Part shown: in pieces, positions 55,248-62,724 of the stretch
Layout: every line of letters begins with the position of its first letter
Position numbering within the stretch: position 1 is the stretch's first letter
Assembly (NCBI RefSeq): GCF_000717745.1
Contig: NZ_JOBH01000003.1
Location: 186,001-250,000 of the forward strand
DNA from: Streptomyces violens
GTDB taxonomy: Bacteria; Actinomycetota; Actinomycetes; Streptomycetales; Streptomycetaceae
Reading direction: 5' to 3'
DNA length: 64,000 nucleotides
Position numbers and translations under genes: made by a program
Notes under the pieces: generated by a model
The model's database searches: none
Told to the model about the DNA's origin: nothing
The model's input: the letters and a program-made list of their open reading frames with translations, nothing else

Positions 55248-56474
55248 ATGGCGAATACACGTACGGGGGCCGATGCCCCCACTCCCGTCCCGGCCCCGCT
55301 CGACGGCCGTAAGCTCACCCCCGGAACTCGCGCCTACCGCCGCGCCATCACCGCGCTCTTCGCGGCCGGCGTGGCCGTCTTCCTGCTGCTGTACGTCACC
55401 CAGGGCCTGCTGCCGGAGATCTCCGACGAGCTGCGGATCACCCCCGCCGAGGCGAGCCTGACGGTGTCGGCGACCACCGCCGCGATCGCGATCGCCCTGC
55501 TGCCGTTGAGTGCCCTGTCGGAGAAGTACGGACGTACCCGCGTCATGACGGCCTCGGTCTTCAGCGCGTCCGTGATCGGCCTGGCGCTGCCGTTCGTGAC
55601 GGACACCGGCGCGTTCGTGGCGCTGCGCGCCCTTCAGGGCGTGGCGCTCGCCGGGCTCCCCGCGACGGCCATGGCCTATCTGGCCGAGGAGGTCTCGCCG
55701 AAGGCGGTGTCCTCGGCGATCGGGCTGTATCTGGCGGGCAACAGCATCGGCGGTATGAGCTCGCGCTTCGTGGCGGGCCTGGTCGCCCAGTGGAGCAGCT
55801 GGCGGGTCTCGCTCGGGGTGCTCGGAGTGATCGCCCTGCTGTGCGCGGTGGTCTTCCGGCTGACCGTCCCGAAGGCTGCCAACTTTCGTTCGGCTCCGGT
55901 CAATCCGGGTGCGGTGGCGCGTACGGTCCGCGGCCATCTGGCCAATCCGCTGCTGCTGCGGCTGTACTTCCTCGGCGCACTGTTCATGGTGGTCTTCGGT
56001 GCGGTCTTCACAGTGCTGGGGTACCGGCTCTCGGCGCCGCCGTTCGGCCTGCCCGAGGGCGTGATCGGCGCGTTCTTCCTGATCTATCTCGTCGGGACGG
56101 TGACCTCGACGTACATCGGCCGGCTCGCCGAGCGCTTCGGGCGGCGTACGGCCCTGTACGGGGGCATGGTGCTGGCCTCGGCGGGTGTCCTGGTGACGAT
56201 CGCGGACAGCGTCGTGGCGATCGTCGCGGGTCTGGTCCTGGTCACCGCCGGCTTCTTCACCGGGCATGTGATCGCCTCCAGCTCGGTGAGCAGCAACGCG
56301 GCCACCGGGCGTGCCCAGGCGTCCGCGGTGTATCTGACGATCTATTACATCGGCAACAGCATCGGCGGCACGCTTGCCGCCTCGGCGTACCACGGTGCGG
56401 GGTGGACGGGCGTGGTCGTGGTGTGCCTGGCGTCGATGGGGTCGGCGGCGCTGATCGCCGTACGCAAGATCTGA
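55248..56474 (+). CDS. MFS transporter (arabinose-efflux/YnfM type)
   Basis: 408 residues, 12 predicted membrane segments. MFS motif A appears as LSALSEKYGRTRV after segment 2, and the repeat of it, LAERFGRRTALYG, in the second half. GIxxxG-like conserved stretch SSAIGLYLAGNSIGGMSSRFVAGL and its echo IYYIGNSIGGTLAASAYHG indicate the internal duplication of YnfM/AraJ-like exporters. The 40-residue N-terminus is disordered. First gene after the LysR-MFS intergenic region; likely exports or imports an organic acid. Confidence 0.87.
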   Translation: MANTRTGADAPTPVPAPLDGRKLTPGTRAYRRAITALFAAGVAVFLLLYVTQGLLPEISDELRITPAEASLTVSATTAAIAIALLPLSALSEKYGRTRVMTASVFSASVIGLALPFVTDTGAFVALRALQGVALAGLPATAMAYLAEEVSPKAVSSAIGLYLAGNSIGGMSSRFVAGLVAQWSSWRVSLGVLGVIALLCAVVFRLTVPKAANFRSAPVNPGAVARTVRGHLANPLLLRLYFLGALFMVVFGAVFTVLGYRLSAPPFGLPEGVIGAFFLIYLVGTVTSTYIGRLAERFGRRTALYGGMVLASAGVLVTIADSVVAIVAGLVLVTAGFFTGHVIASSSVSSNAATGRAQASAVYLTIYYIGNSIGGTLAASAYHGAGWTGVVVVCLASMGSAALIAVRKI

Positions 56475-56478
56475 ACGC

Positions 56479-56493
56479 ATCACGATTCGTGAT
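56479..56493. promoter_or_regulatory. Palindrome between the MFS and tautomerase genes
   Basis: ATCACG-ATT-CGTGAT, perfect 6-3-6, just after the MFS stop; either a weak terminator hairpin or an operator for the tautomerase gene 92 bp later. Confidence 0.35.
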
Positions 56494-56584
56494 CGGTGCC
56501 AGAGCGGATTGCGTCTTGGACGGGTCCGGGCCCGGTGCTGGACTTGATCCATCACATTCACCCCCGACTTCTGGGAGTACCGCC

Positions 56585-56782
56585 ATGCCTCTCATCCACG
56601 TGCAGCAGACCCCCGGCAAGACCGCCGAGCAGAAGGCCGAGCTGGTCCGCGACCTCACCGACGCGTACGTGAAGGCCACCGGCAGCAAGCCGGAGAGCGT
56701 GTGGGTGACCGTCCAGGAGATCCCCACCGACAGCTGGTCGATCGGCGGCGACACCCTCGCCGCCCGCGCCGCCAAGCGCTGA
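56585..56782 (+). CDS. 4-oxalocrotonate tautomerase-family enzyme
   Basis: 65 residues starting MPLIHVQQTPGKTAEQKAEL. Pro1 (after Met removal) is the catalytic general base of the tautomerase superfamily, and PESVWVTVQEIPTDSWSIGGDTL carries the usual beta strand and C-terminal turn. Forms small oligomers and tautomerises unsaturated oxoacids; a 2-oxo acid or enol from the flavoprotein pathway would be a substrate, as an inference. Size and start are typical. Confidence 0.92.
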   Translation: MPLIHVQQTPGKTAEQKAELVRDLTDAYVKATGSKPESVWVTVQEIPTDSWSIGGDTLAARAAKR

Positions 56783-56866
56783 CCCGGCGGCGGGCCGGCG
56801 AGCCGCAGCATGGCTCCCGGCCCGCCCCCCAAGGCCTCCACAGCAGACAGGAGATGAAGAGCCGCC

Positions 56867-58306
56867 GTGAGCGATGTGCTTGACCCCGACGTCCCCGCGC
56901 CCGACGCCGCAGCCGATGCCGCAGGTCCGCTGGACCTGGTGGTGGTGGGCTGCGGAGCGGGCGGTCTGGCCACCGCCGTCAGCTTCGCCGAGAACGCCCC
57001 GGGCAGCCGGGTCCTGGTCCTGGAGCGCTCCAGCCGCTACAACCGAGGCGGGAACACCACCTGGACCGGTTCGTTCTTCCGGCTCACCGCCGAGGGCAGG
57101 CCCGCGGACGACTTCGAGAGCCGGATGCACGAGCTGAGCGAGGGGCAGTCGGACCCGTCGTACATCGCGGCGCTGTGCGACCAGGCCGAGCCCACCGTGC
57201 GCTGGCTCGCCGACCGGCACGGGGTGGAGTTCGAGACCCGTCCCACCTACTTCGTCACCGCACGCGGGCCGCGGCTGATGCCGGCCGGCGGCGGTGCCGC
57301 GCTGGTGGACAAGCTCGCCAAGTCGCTGGAGCGGCTCGGCGGTTCGATCGCGTACGGGGTACGGGCCACCGCGCTGAGCACCGACTCCTTCGGCGCCGTC
57401 AACGGCGTGCACGTCGAGGAGGGCGGCAAGCCGCGGCATCTCGCTGCCCGCCGGGTCGTCCTGGCCTCCGGCGGCTTCCAGGGCAACCGGAAACTGCTGG
57501 AGCGGTACGTCGGGCCCACCGGCGGCGAGCTGCGGCCCATCGCGCCCGGCGGCAAGAACAACAAGGGCGAGGGCATCGAGATGGCTGTGGCGGTGGGGGC
57601 TGCCCGCAGCGGGCAGTACGACCGCTTCCACGGCGAACCCGTGGACCCGCGCAGCCACCAGGCCGAGGCGCTGGTCATGGCCTATCCGTACGGGATCCTG
57701 GTCAACGCCGACGGGCGGCGATTCCTGGATGAGGGGTCGGACACCCCCGACAACACCTTCGAGGAGGTCGCCTACCGGATCTGGCGGGAGGCGCGGCAGT
57801 CCGCGTATCTGATCTGCGACGCGAAGCTCCTGGAGATCGAGGGGCACGAGCGGTCGCTGCTGACCGACAAGGACCCCATCACCGCGCCGAGCATCGACGA
57901 GCTGGCCCGCAAACTGGACATCGCGCCCGATGAACTGAACTGGACCGTGGACCGGTTCAACGACGCGTGCCGCCCGACGCCGTACGACCCGACACGGCTG
58001 GACGGCAAGCACACCGTCGGTCTGGTGCCGCCGAAGTCCAACTGGGCCAGGGAGCTGGACACCGCCCCGTACATGGCCTGGCCGGTGCACTGCGCCATCA
58101 CCTTCACCTTCGGTGGGGTGCGCACCGACGCCCGCTCGCGGGTGCTGACCGAGGGCGGCGAGCCCATCGAGGGCCTGTACGCCATCGGGGAGACCGCCGG
58201 TCTCTATTACAGCCGCTACCCGGGGGCCACCTCGGTGCTGCGCGCGCTCACGTTCGGCCGGCTGGCCGGGGCGGACATCGCCCGGGTCCCGGCCGCCACC
58301 GGGTGA
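56867..58306 (+). CDS. FAD-dependent dehydrogenase of the tricarballylate/fumarate-reductase type (TcuA-like)
   Basis: 479 residues from GTG 56867. FAD-binding GLVVVGCGAGGLATAVSFA-type motif at residues 23-40, GGNTTWTGSFFR (flavin loop), and the C-terminal block FTFGGVRTDARSRVLTEGG and GLYAIGETAGLYYSRYPGATSVLRALTFGRLAG typical of succinate dehydrogenase/fumarate reductase flavoproteins and TcuA. No TcuB (Fe-S membrane partner) gene is next to it. It sits between a tautomerase and an MFS transporter in what looks like an organic-acid catabolic cluster. Confidence 0.83.
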   Translation: MSDVLDPDVPAPDAAADAAGPLDLVVVGCGAGGLATAVSFAENAPGSRVLVLERSSRYNRGGNTTWTGSFFRLTAEGRPADDFESRMHELSEGQSDPSYIAALCDQAEPTVRWLADRHGVEFETRPTYFVTARGPRLMPAGGGAALVDKLAKSLERLGGSIAYGVRATALSTDSFGAVNGVHVEEGGKPRHLAARRVVLASGGFQGNRKLLERYVGPTGGELRPIAPGGKNNKGEGIEMAVAVGAARSGQYDRFHGEPVDPRSHQAEALVMAYPYGILVNADGRRFLDEGSDTPDNTFEEVAYRIWREARQSAYLICDAKLLEIEGHERSLLTDKDPITAPSIDELARKLDIAPDELNWTVDRFNDACRPTPYDPTRLDGKHTVGLVPPKSNWARELDTAPYMAWPVHCAITFTFGGVRTDARSRVLTEGGEPIEGLYAIGETAGLYYSRYPGATSVLRALTFGRLAGADIARVPAATG

Positions 58307-58352
58307 GGACAGCCCTCAACCCGCCTTTGGAACAAGGAAGTTGTCAGTTGTC

Positions 58353-59636
58353 ATGAAGACCGCATCGGCACGCACGCCCTACGCGCTGTTGCTCGCAGTC
58401 CTGTGCTCGCTGAACGCCGGCGGCCTGTTCGCCTCCGACATCAATCTGCCGGGTGTGCCGGCCACCGCGCACGCTTTTGGTACCCCGGTCGCGTCCGTGC
58501 AGTGGACCTTCAGCGCGTTCATGATCGGCATCGCGGTCTCGCAGGCGGTCTACGGGCCGATCTCGGACGCGTACGGGCGCAAGCGCGTCATCGTCACCGG
58601 GCTCGGCCTGTTCGTGCTGGCGTCTCTGGTGTGCGCGGTGGCGCCCACCGTCGAGGTGTTCGGCGCGGGCCGGCTGCTCCAGGCGCTCGGGGCCGGCTCG
58701 GGCATGGTGCTCGGCCGGGCCGTGATCAGCGACCTGTACGAGGAGAAGGACGCGGCCCGGATGTTCGCCACGGTCATGCCGATCGTGGGCGTATCGCCGT
58801 CCGTCGCCCCGCTCGTCGGCGGCTATCTGACCACGTACGTCTCGTGGCGCGCGCCGTTCGTGGTGACCGCGCTGATCGGTCTCGCGACGCTGGTCGTGAT
58901 GGTCACCGCGATCCCCGAGAGCCTGCCGCCGGAGCGGCGCAGCAAGCACCTGGGTGCCACCCTCAAGGGCTACCCCAAGCTGCTCACCCGGCCGCTGTTC
59001 TGGGCGTACACGATCAACCTGGCGGTGGCGTACGGCGGTTACTTCGGCTATCTGGCCGCGTCCCCGCTGGTCTTCGAGAAGATGGGCCTGGCCACGGAGA
59101 CCACCAGCTACTGCTACATCACGGTCTCGATCGCGTATGTGGCGGGCAACCTCACCTCGCGGGCCCTGGTCCGCAGGCGGCCGGTCAACCAGCTGCTGTG
59201 GGTGGGCCACGGCTTCTTCTTCGTCGGCGCGCTGATGATGCTGGGCCTGGGGCTGAGCGGGGCCGGGGCGCCCTGGGGGCTCCTGGTCCTGGTCTTCATG
59301 CCGGTGATGACGTACGGCAACGGATTCCTGCTGCCGCTGTCGATGAGCGCGGGCGTGACGAACTTCCGCTCGACGGCCGGTTCGGCCTCCGGGCTGATGG
59401 GTGCGCTCCAGCTGCTGGGCGCCTCGCTGGGGATCTTCCTCTCCAGCCGGCTGCCGGCCGGTGACCTCTTTGCCCTGGGGTGGTTCGTCACCGGTGCCTC
59501 GGCGGTGGGCATTGTGGCCTTCGCGCTCTTCTTGTCGCTGGCGGCCCGGCAGTCGGCGGCAGCGGAATCCGCAGCTGTTCCGGAGCCGGTCGCGGAGAAC
59601 CGTAGCGGCGATTTGCAGACGGCTACCGCAGAGTAA
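58353..59636 (+). CDS. Bcr/CflA-family MFS transporter
   Basis: 427 residues from ATG 58353; a TTG at 58341 sits directly on the AAGGAAG site, so it is a weaker choice. 12 membrane segments; motif A GPISDAYGRKRVIVTG, motif C-like VGVSPSVAPLVGGYLTTYVSWRAPF, typical of the Bcr/CflA drug-resistance family. The tail (SAAAESAAVPEPVAENRSGD) is disordered. Shares direction and a short spacer with the flavoprotein and probably exports a product or imports a substrate of that cluster. Confidence 0.87.
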   Translation: MKTASARTPYALLLAVLCSLNAGGLFASDINLPGVPATAHAFGTPVASVQWTFSAFMIGIAVSQAVYGPISDAYGRKRVIVTGLGLFVLASLVCAVAPTVEVFGAGRLLQALGAGSGMVLGRAVISDLYEEKDAARMFATVMPIVGVSPSVAPLVGGYLTTYVSWRAPFVVTALIGLATLVVMVTAIPESLPPERRSKHLGATLKGYPKLLTRPLFWAYTINLAVAYGGYFGYLAASPLVFEKMGLATETTSYCYITVSIAYVAGNLTSRALVRRRPVNQLLWVGHGFFFVGALMMLGLGLSGAGAPWGLLVLVFMPVMTYGNGFLLPLSMSAGVTNFRSTAGSASGLMGALQLLGASLGIFLSSRLPAGDLFALGWFVTGASAVGIVAFALFLSLAARQSAAAESAAVPEPVAENRSGDLQTATAE

Positions 59637-59765
59637 ATAAATGTTTGCCCGGCCCGGTGGCAGGGGTCGCCGCGAGGTGTGCAAGGATTGCCGTCGCGGC
59701 GATCCCGCGACCGGAATATCGCAAGGTCCACAGAAAGGGGTCGCCCGCAGGAAAAGGGGGATCCT

Positions 59766-60686
59766 GTGGAGCTGCGTCAGATTCAGTACTTTGTTGCGGT
59801 GGCCGAGGAGCTGCATTTCGGCAGAGCGGCCGAGCGGCTGCACATCGGCCAGCCCGCGGTGAGCCAGCAGGTGCGCCGACTGGAGCGCGAACTGCGCACC
59901 CAGCTCTTCGACCGCTCCGGCCGCACCGTCACGCTCACCCCGGCCGGTCAGGCCCTGCTGCCCGAGGGCCGCGAGCTCCTCAAGGCGCAGGACGCCTTCG
60001 CCGCCAAGGCCCGGCGGCTGGCCGCACAGAGCGCGGCCACCCTGCGGGTGGGCATCAGCTCCGCGCTCGGCGGCCGCCTTGACGACTTCCTCGACGCGGT
60101 GCCCGCGGACGCCACCGGGACTCGCTTCGAATTCCAGACCCTCGACGCCCATACCCGGCTCGAAGAGGTGCGGGCCGGGCGCCTGGACGCCGCCTTCGTG
60201 CGCGGTCTCGACGCTGCGCCCGGCCTGCGGCTTCTCACTCTCTGGCAGGACCCTCTGGTGGTCGCGCTGCCCTCCGCGCATCCGCTGGCGGAGCGCGGCC
60301 GGCTCGACCTCGCGGACCTGGCGGGGCTGCCGCTGCGCATCGCGCCCCGCGACAAGAACCCGGTGCTGTACGACGGCGTTGTCGCCGCCTGCCGCAAGGC
60401 GGGTTTCGAAGTGACCGTCGGCCCGCCCTCCACGGGGCTGCAGGACACCCTCGCCGACATCGGCGCGGGCGCGCCGGGCTGGACGCTGATGTACCCGACG
60501 GCGGCGGGCGCCGTCTCCTCCCGTCGGATCGCGCTCCTGCCGATCGACGGCGCTCCCCTCACCATCCGGATGTCCCTCGCGCTGCGCGAAAACGCGGATC
60601 CGCGGCAGCGGGAATTGCTCATGGCGACCTGCGCGGAGGTGCGCCGGAAGATTGCCAGGGAGGGAACGGGAGATGCCGAAGAATGA
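59766..60686 (+). CDS. LysR-family regulator
   Basis: 306 residues from GTG 59766 with AAAAGGGGG upstream. Helix-turn-helix QIQYFVAVAEELHFGRAAERLHIGQPAVSQQVRRLERELRTQLFDRSGRTVTLTPAG, then an LTTR effector domain (RVGISSALGGRLDDFLDAV, DPLVVALPSAHPLAERGRL, GWTLMYPTAAGAV). Same direction as the MFS gene before it (129 bp apart) and 300 bp from the aldolase operon after it, so it could regulate either side. A 6-bp terminator hairpin follows. Confidence 0.88.
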   Translation: MELRQIQYFVAVAEELHFGRAAERLHIGQPAVSQQVRRLERELRTQLFDRSGRTVTLTPAGQALLPEGRELLKAQDAFAAKARRLAAQSAATLRVGISSALGGRLDDFLDAVPADATGTRFEFQTLDAHTRLEEVRAGRLDAAFVRGLDAAPGLRLLTLWQDPLVVALPSAHPLAERGRLDLADLAGLPLRIAPRDKNPVLYDGVVAACRKAGFEVTVGPPSTGLQDTLADIGAGAPGWTLMYPTAAGAVSSRRIALLPIDGAPLTIRMSLALRENADPRQRELLMATCAEVRRKIAREGTGDAEE

Positions 60687-60709
60687 AAGGTGAACTTCCC
60701 GATCGGCTT

Positions 60710-60725
60710 GGGCAATTCTTTGCCC
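60710..60725 (+). terminator. Hairpin after the second LysR gene
   Basis: GGGCAA-TTCT-TTGCCC, perfect 6-bp stem, 24 bp after the stop codon. Confidence 0.5.
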
Positions 60726-60988
60726 GGGCATGGGGATCGCTTCGCATAGATGCGCTAGATTCTGTGGCATCGAACTTCTCGTACCGCCTTGCCGATGTTT
60801 TGTGCCGGCTGAACGGGCGTATGTGAACTCGGAAGTTCGTCAACGGGGTGATGCGGGATTTGTTGCATGGGGATCCCGCGGAGATAAAAACGCATCAATA
60901 CTTATTCGATCCGCCGCCGCGCCATCGCGGCCGGATCTCCGCGTGGAGCGTCACCCCGCCAATTTCGTGCGCCGGCTATGGAGGGGTA
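60726..60988. other. AT-richer intergenic region before the aldolase operon
   Basis: With the preceding hairpin, the gene-free stretch is about 300 bp. It holds CGCAT-AG-ATGCG (60743-60754), a perfect short palindrome followed by TAGATTCTG, a likely promoter core, and a looser ATGC-N10-GCAT pair (60851-60868). The aldolase ATG (60989) follows GGAGGGG. The rise in A+T relative to neighbours marks a regulatory region or the edge of acquired DNA. Confidence 0.45.
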
Positions 60989-61921
60989 ATGGTCATCAAT
61001 CTTGATGTGACGCTGCGTGACGGGGGCTACCGCAACAACTTCGACTTCCCGCTCGACTACGCGCTGCACCACGCCAGAGAGAGCGTCGCGGCCGGCATGG
61101 AGTGGGTCGAGATCGGCTACCGCAACGGCTCGTTCACACCCAAGCCCGGCATCGGCCGGACCGGCGTGGGCGCGGACGACTACATACGCGCGGTCGCCGA
61201 GGTGGTCTCACCCGAGCGCCTGTGCATGATCCTGCACCCGAAGAACATCACCGAGGACGACCTGCCGCGCATGTACGAAGCGGGCATCCGCCTCGTACGG
61301 TTCTGCCTGCCCTCCGGCACGCCCGAACCCGGGCTCGCCCTGCTGTCCAAGGCCGCAGACCTGGGCTTCACCACCACCGTCAACATCACCCGCGTCAGCC
61401 AGCTGGACCGGCGCCGGCTGGTCGAACTCGCGGCGATGTCCGGCGACGCCGGCGCCGACGTGGTCTACCTGGCCGACTCCAACGGCAGCATGCTGCCGCA
61501 CGAGGTGTCCCAACTGGTCACCCTCGTAGGCTCGGTGACGGATGCGGCCATCGGCCTGCACGCCCACAACAACCTCGGTCTCGCCCTGGCCAACGCGATC
61601 GCCGCGGTGGACGCGGGCGCCACCTGGATCGACTCCTCCGTGCTCGGCATGGGCAAGGGCCCGGGCAACCTCGTCACCGAGCAGTGGCTGGCCTACCTCG
61701 GCCGGCACGGCCGGGGCGACGGGTACGACCTCGGCCGCGTCCTCAGCCTCGCGCACCGCATGGAGGGCGAGTTCGAGGAGGCCCGGCCGTCCCTGCCGCT
61801 GCCCGACCTGGTCCTGGGCCACTTCGACCTGTCCGTCGAGGAGCGCGCCAAACTTCCCGTGGACCGGATCGGCGACGCCTTCTCGGCGGCCCGCGAGCTG
61901 ACCGCGGCGGGCGCACGGTGA
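60989..61921 (+). CDS. DRE-TIM metallolyase, 4-hydroxy-2-oxoacid aldolase-like
   Basis: 310 residues from ATG 60989 with GGAGGGG upstream. The HMGL-like TIM barrel starts with VINLDVTLRDGGYRNNFDF (metal Asp, DRE motif) and has GLHAHNNLGLALANAIAAVDAGATWIDSSVLGMGKGPGN with the metal His pair, closest to 4-hydroxy-2-oxovalerate aldolases rather than isopropylmalate or homocitrate synthases. It probably makes or splits a 2-oxoacid aldol. Its TGA overlaps the next start (GTGA), so it leads a coupled operon. Relatives occur in catabolic meta-cleavage pathways and in polysaccharide and secondary-metabolite clusters; this context favours the latter. Confidence 0.87.
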   Translation: MVINLDVTLRDGGYRNNFDFPLDYALHHARESVAAGMEWVEIGYRNGSFTPKPGIGRTGVGADDYIRAVAEVVSPERLCMILHPKNITEDDLPRMYEAGIRLVRFCLPSGTPEPGLALLSKAADLGFTTTVNITRVSQLDRRRLVELAAMSGDAGADVVYLADSNGSMLPHEVSQLVTLVGSVTDAAIGLHAHNNLGLALANAIAAVDAGATWIDSSVLGMGKGPGNLVTEQWLAYLGRHGRGDGYDLGRVLSLAHRMEGEFEEARPSLPLPDLVLGHFDLSVEERAKLPVDRIGDAFSAARELTAAGAR

Positions 61922-62724
61922 TCTCGCGTACCCCGCACCCGGAGCCGGCGCGCGACGCCGCGCCGGCTCCGGCCACCGCCGTCCTGGGCGATCCCGCCGC
62001 GCCGCGCCATGCGGTCGTGCTCGCCCCCGTCATGGCCCGCTGGGACCAGGGCGCGTTCTTCCGGCAGGCCGCCGAGCCGCTGCTCGCCACCGGGCACCGG
62101 GTGACGATCCACGACACCCTGTCCCTGCTGCGCGCCGGCGACGACCTCAAGGCGCTCGCGAACCGCTGGGCCCACCACCTCGAACAGGACGCCGCACCTG
62201 ACGTGTTGGCAGGAAACGCCCTGGGCGGCGCGATCGTCCAGACCCTGCTCGACCGGGAGTGGACCCACCGCGCCAAGGTCCTGCTGCTCTCCGGCCCCAC
62301 GGTGGCCGACGAGGAGCTGAACGCCGAGCTGGAGCGGATCGCCGCCGCGGTCGGCGCCGAGGGCCTGGCCGCGGCGCTGCGCCTGCTGGAGGAGGCCGTC
62401 CGCGGGCCCGGCGCCGTGCCGCGGCCGGACAGCGGGCCCGAAGAGCCGTGGCCCGGCGATGAGTCGGCCGGACGGCGGCTCGCCACCGGCCTGCGGCTGC
62501 TGCGCGACGCCGGCGCGCGGGAGCCCGTCCGGAGCTTCCCCGGACCGCTGCTGCACGTGTACGGCGAACAGTCCCTGCTCGTCCGGCGCAGGCATCTGGC
62601 CACCGGGCCGCTGCCCACGCACCGCCTCGCGGGCATCCCCGGAGCCGGGATGCGCCCGCACGCCGACCAGCCCGGTCTCACCAACGAGGCCGTCGCCCGC
62701 TTCCTGGGAGCTGAAGAGACATGA
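61918..62724 (+). CDS. Alpha/beta-hydrolase-like protein lacking the nucleophile serine
   Basis: 268 residues from GTG 61918, in a GTGA overlap with the aldolase. The alpha/beta fold is suggested by HAVVLAPVMARWDQGAFF, the elbow VLAGNALGGAIVQTLL, KVLLLSGPTV and PLLHVYGEQSLLV, and a late His (GMRPHADQPGLTNEAV). At the nucleophile position the elbow reads GNALG (Ala101) instead of GxSxG. It may be a non-hydrolytic lyase, decarboxylase or binding protein, or use another residue. Its TGA overlaps the next start. No closer family is recognised. Confidence 0.72.
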   Translation: MISRTPHPEPARDAAPAPATAVLGDPAAPRHAVVLAPVMARWDQGAFFRQAAEPLLATGHRVTIHDTLSLLRAGDDLKALANRWAHHLEQDAAPDVLAGNALGGAIVQTLLDREWTHRAKVLLLSGPTVADEELNAELERIAAAVGAEGLAAALRLLEEAVRGPGAVPRPDSGPEEPWPGDESAGRRLATGLRLLRDAGAREPVRSFPGPLLHVYGEQSLLVRRRHLATGPLPTHRLAGIPGAGMRPHADQPGLTNEAVARFLGAEET

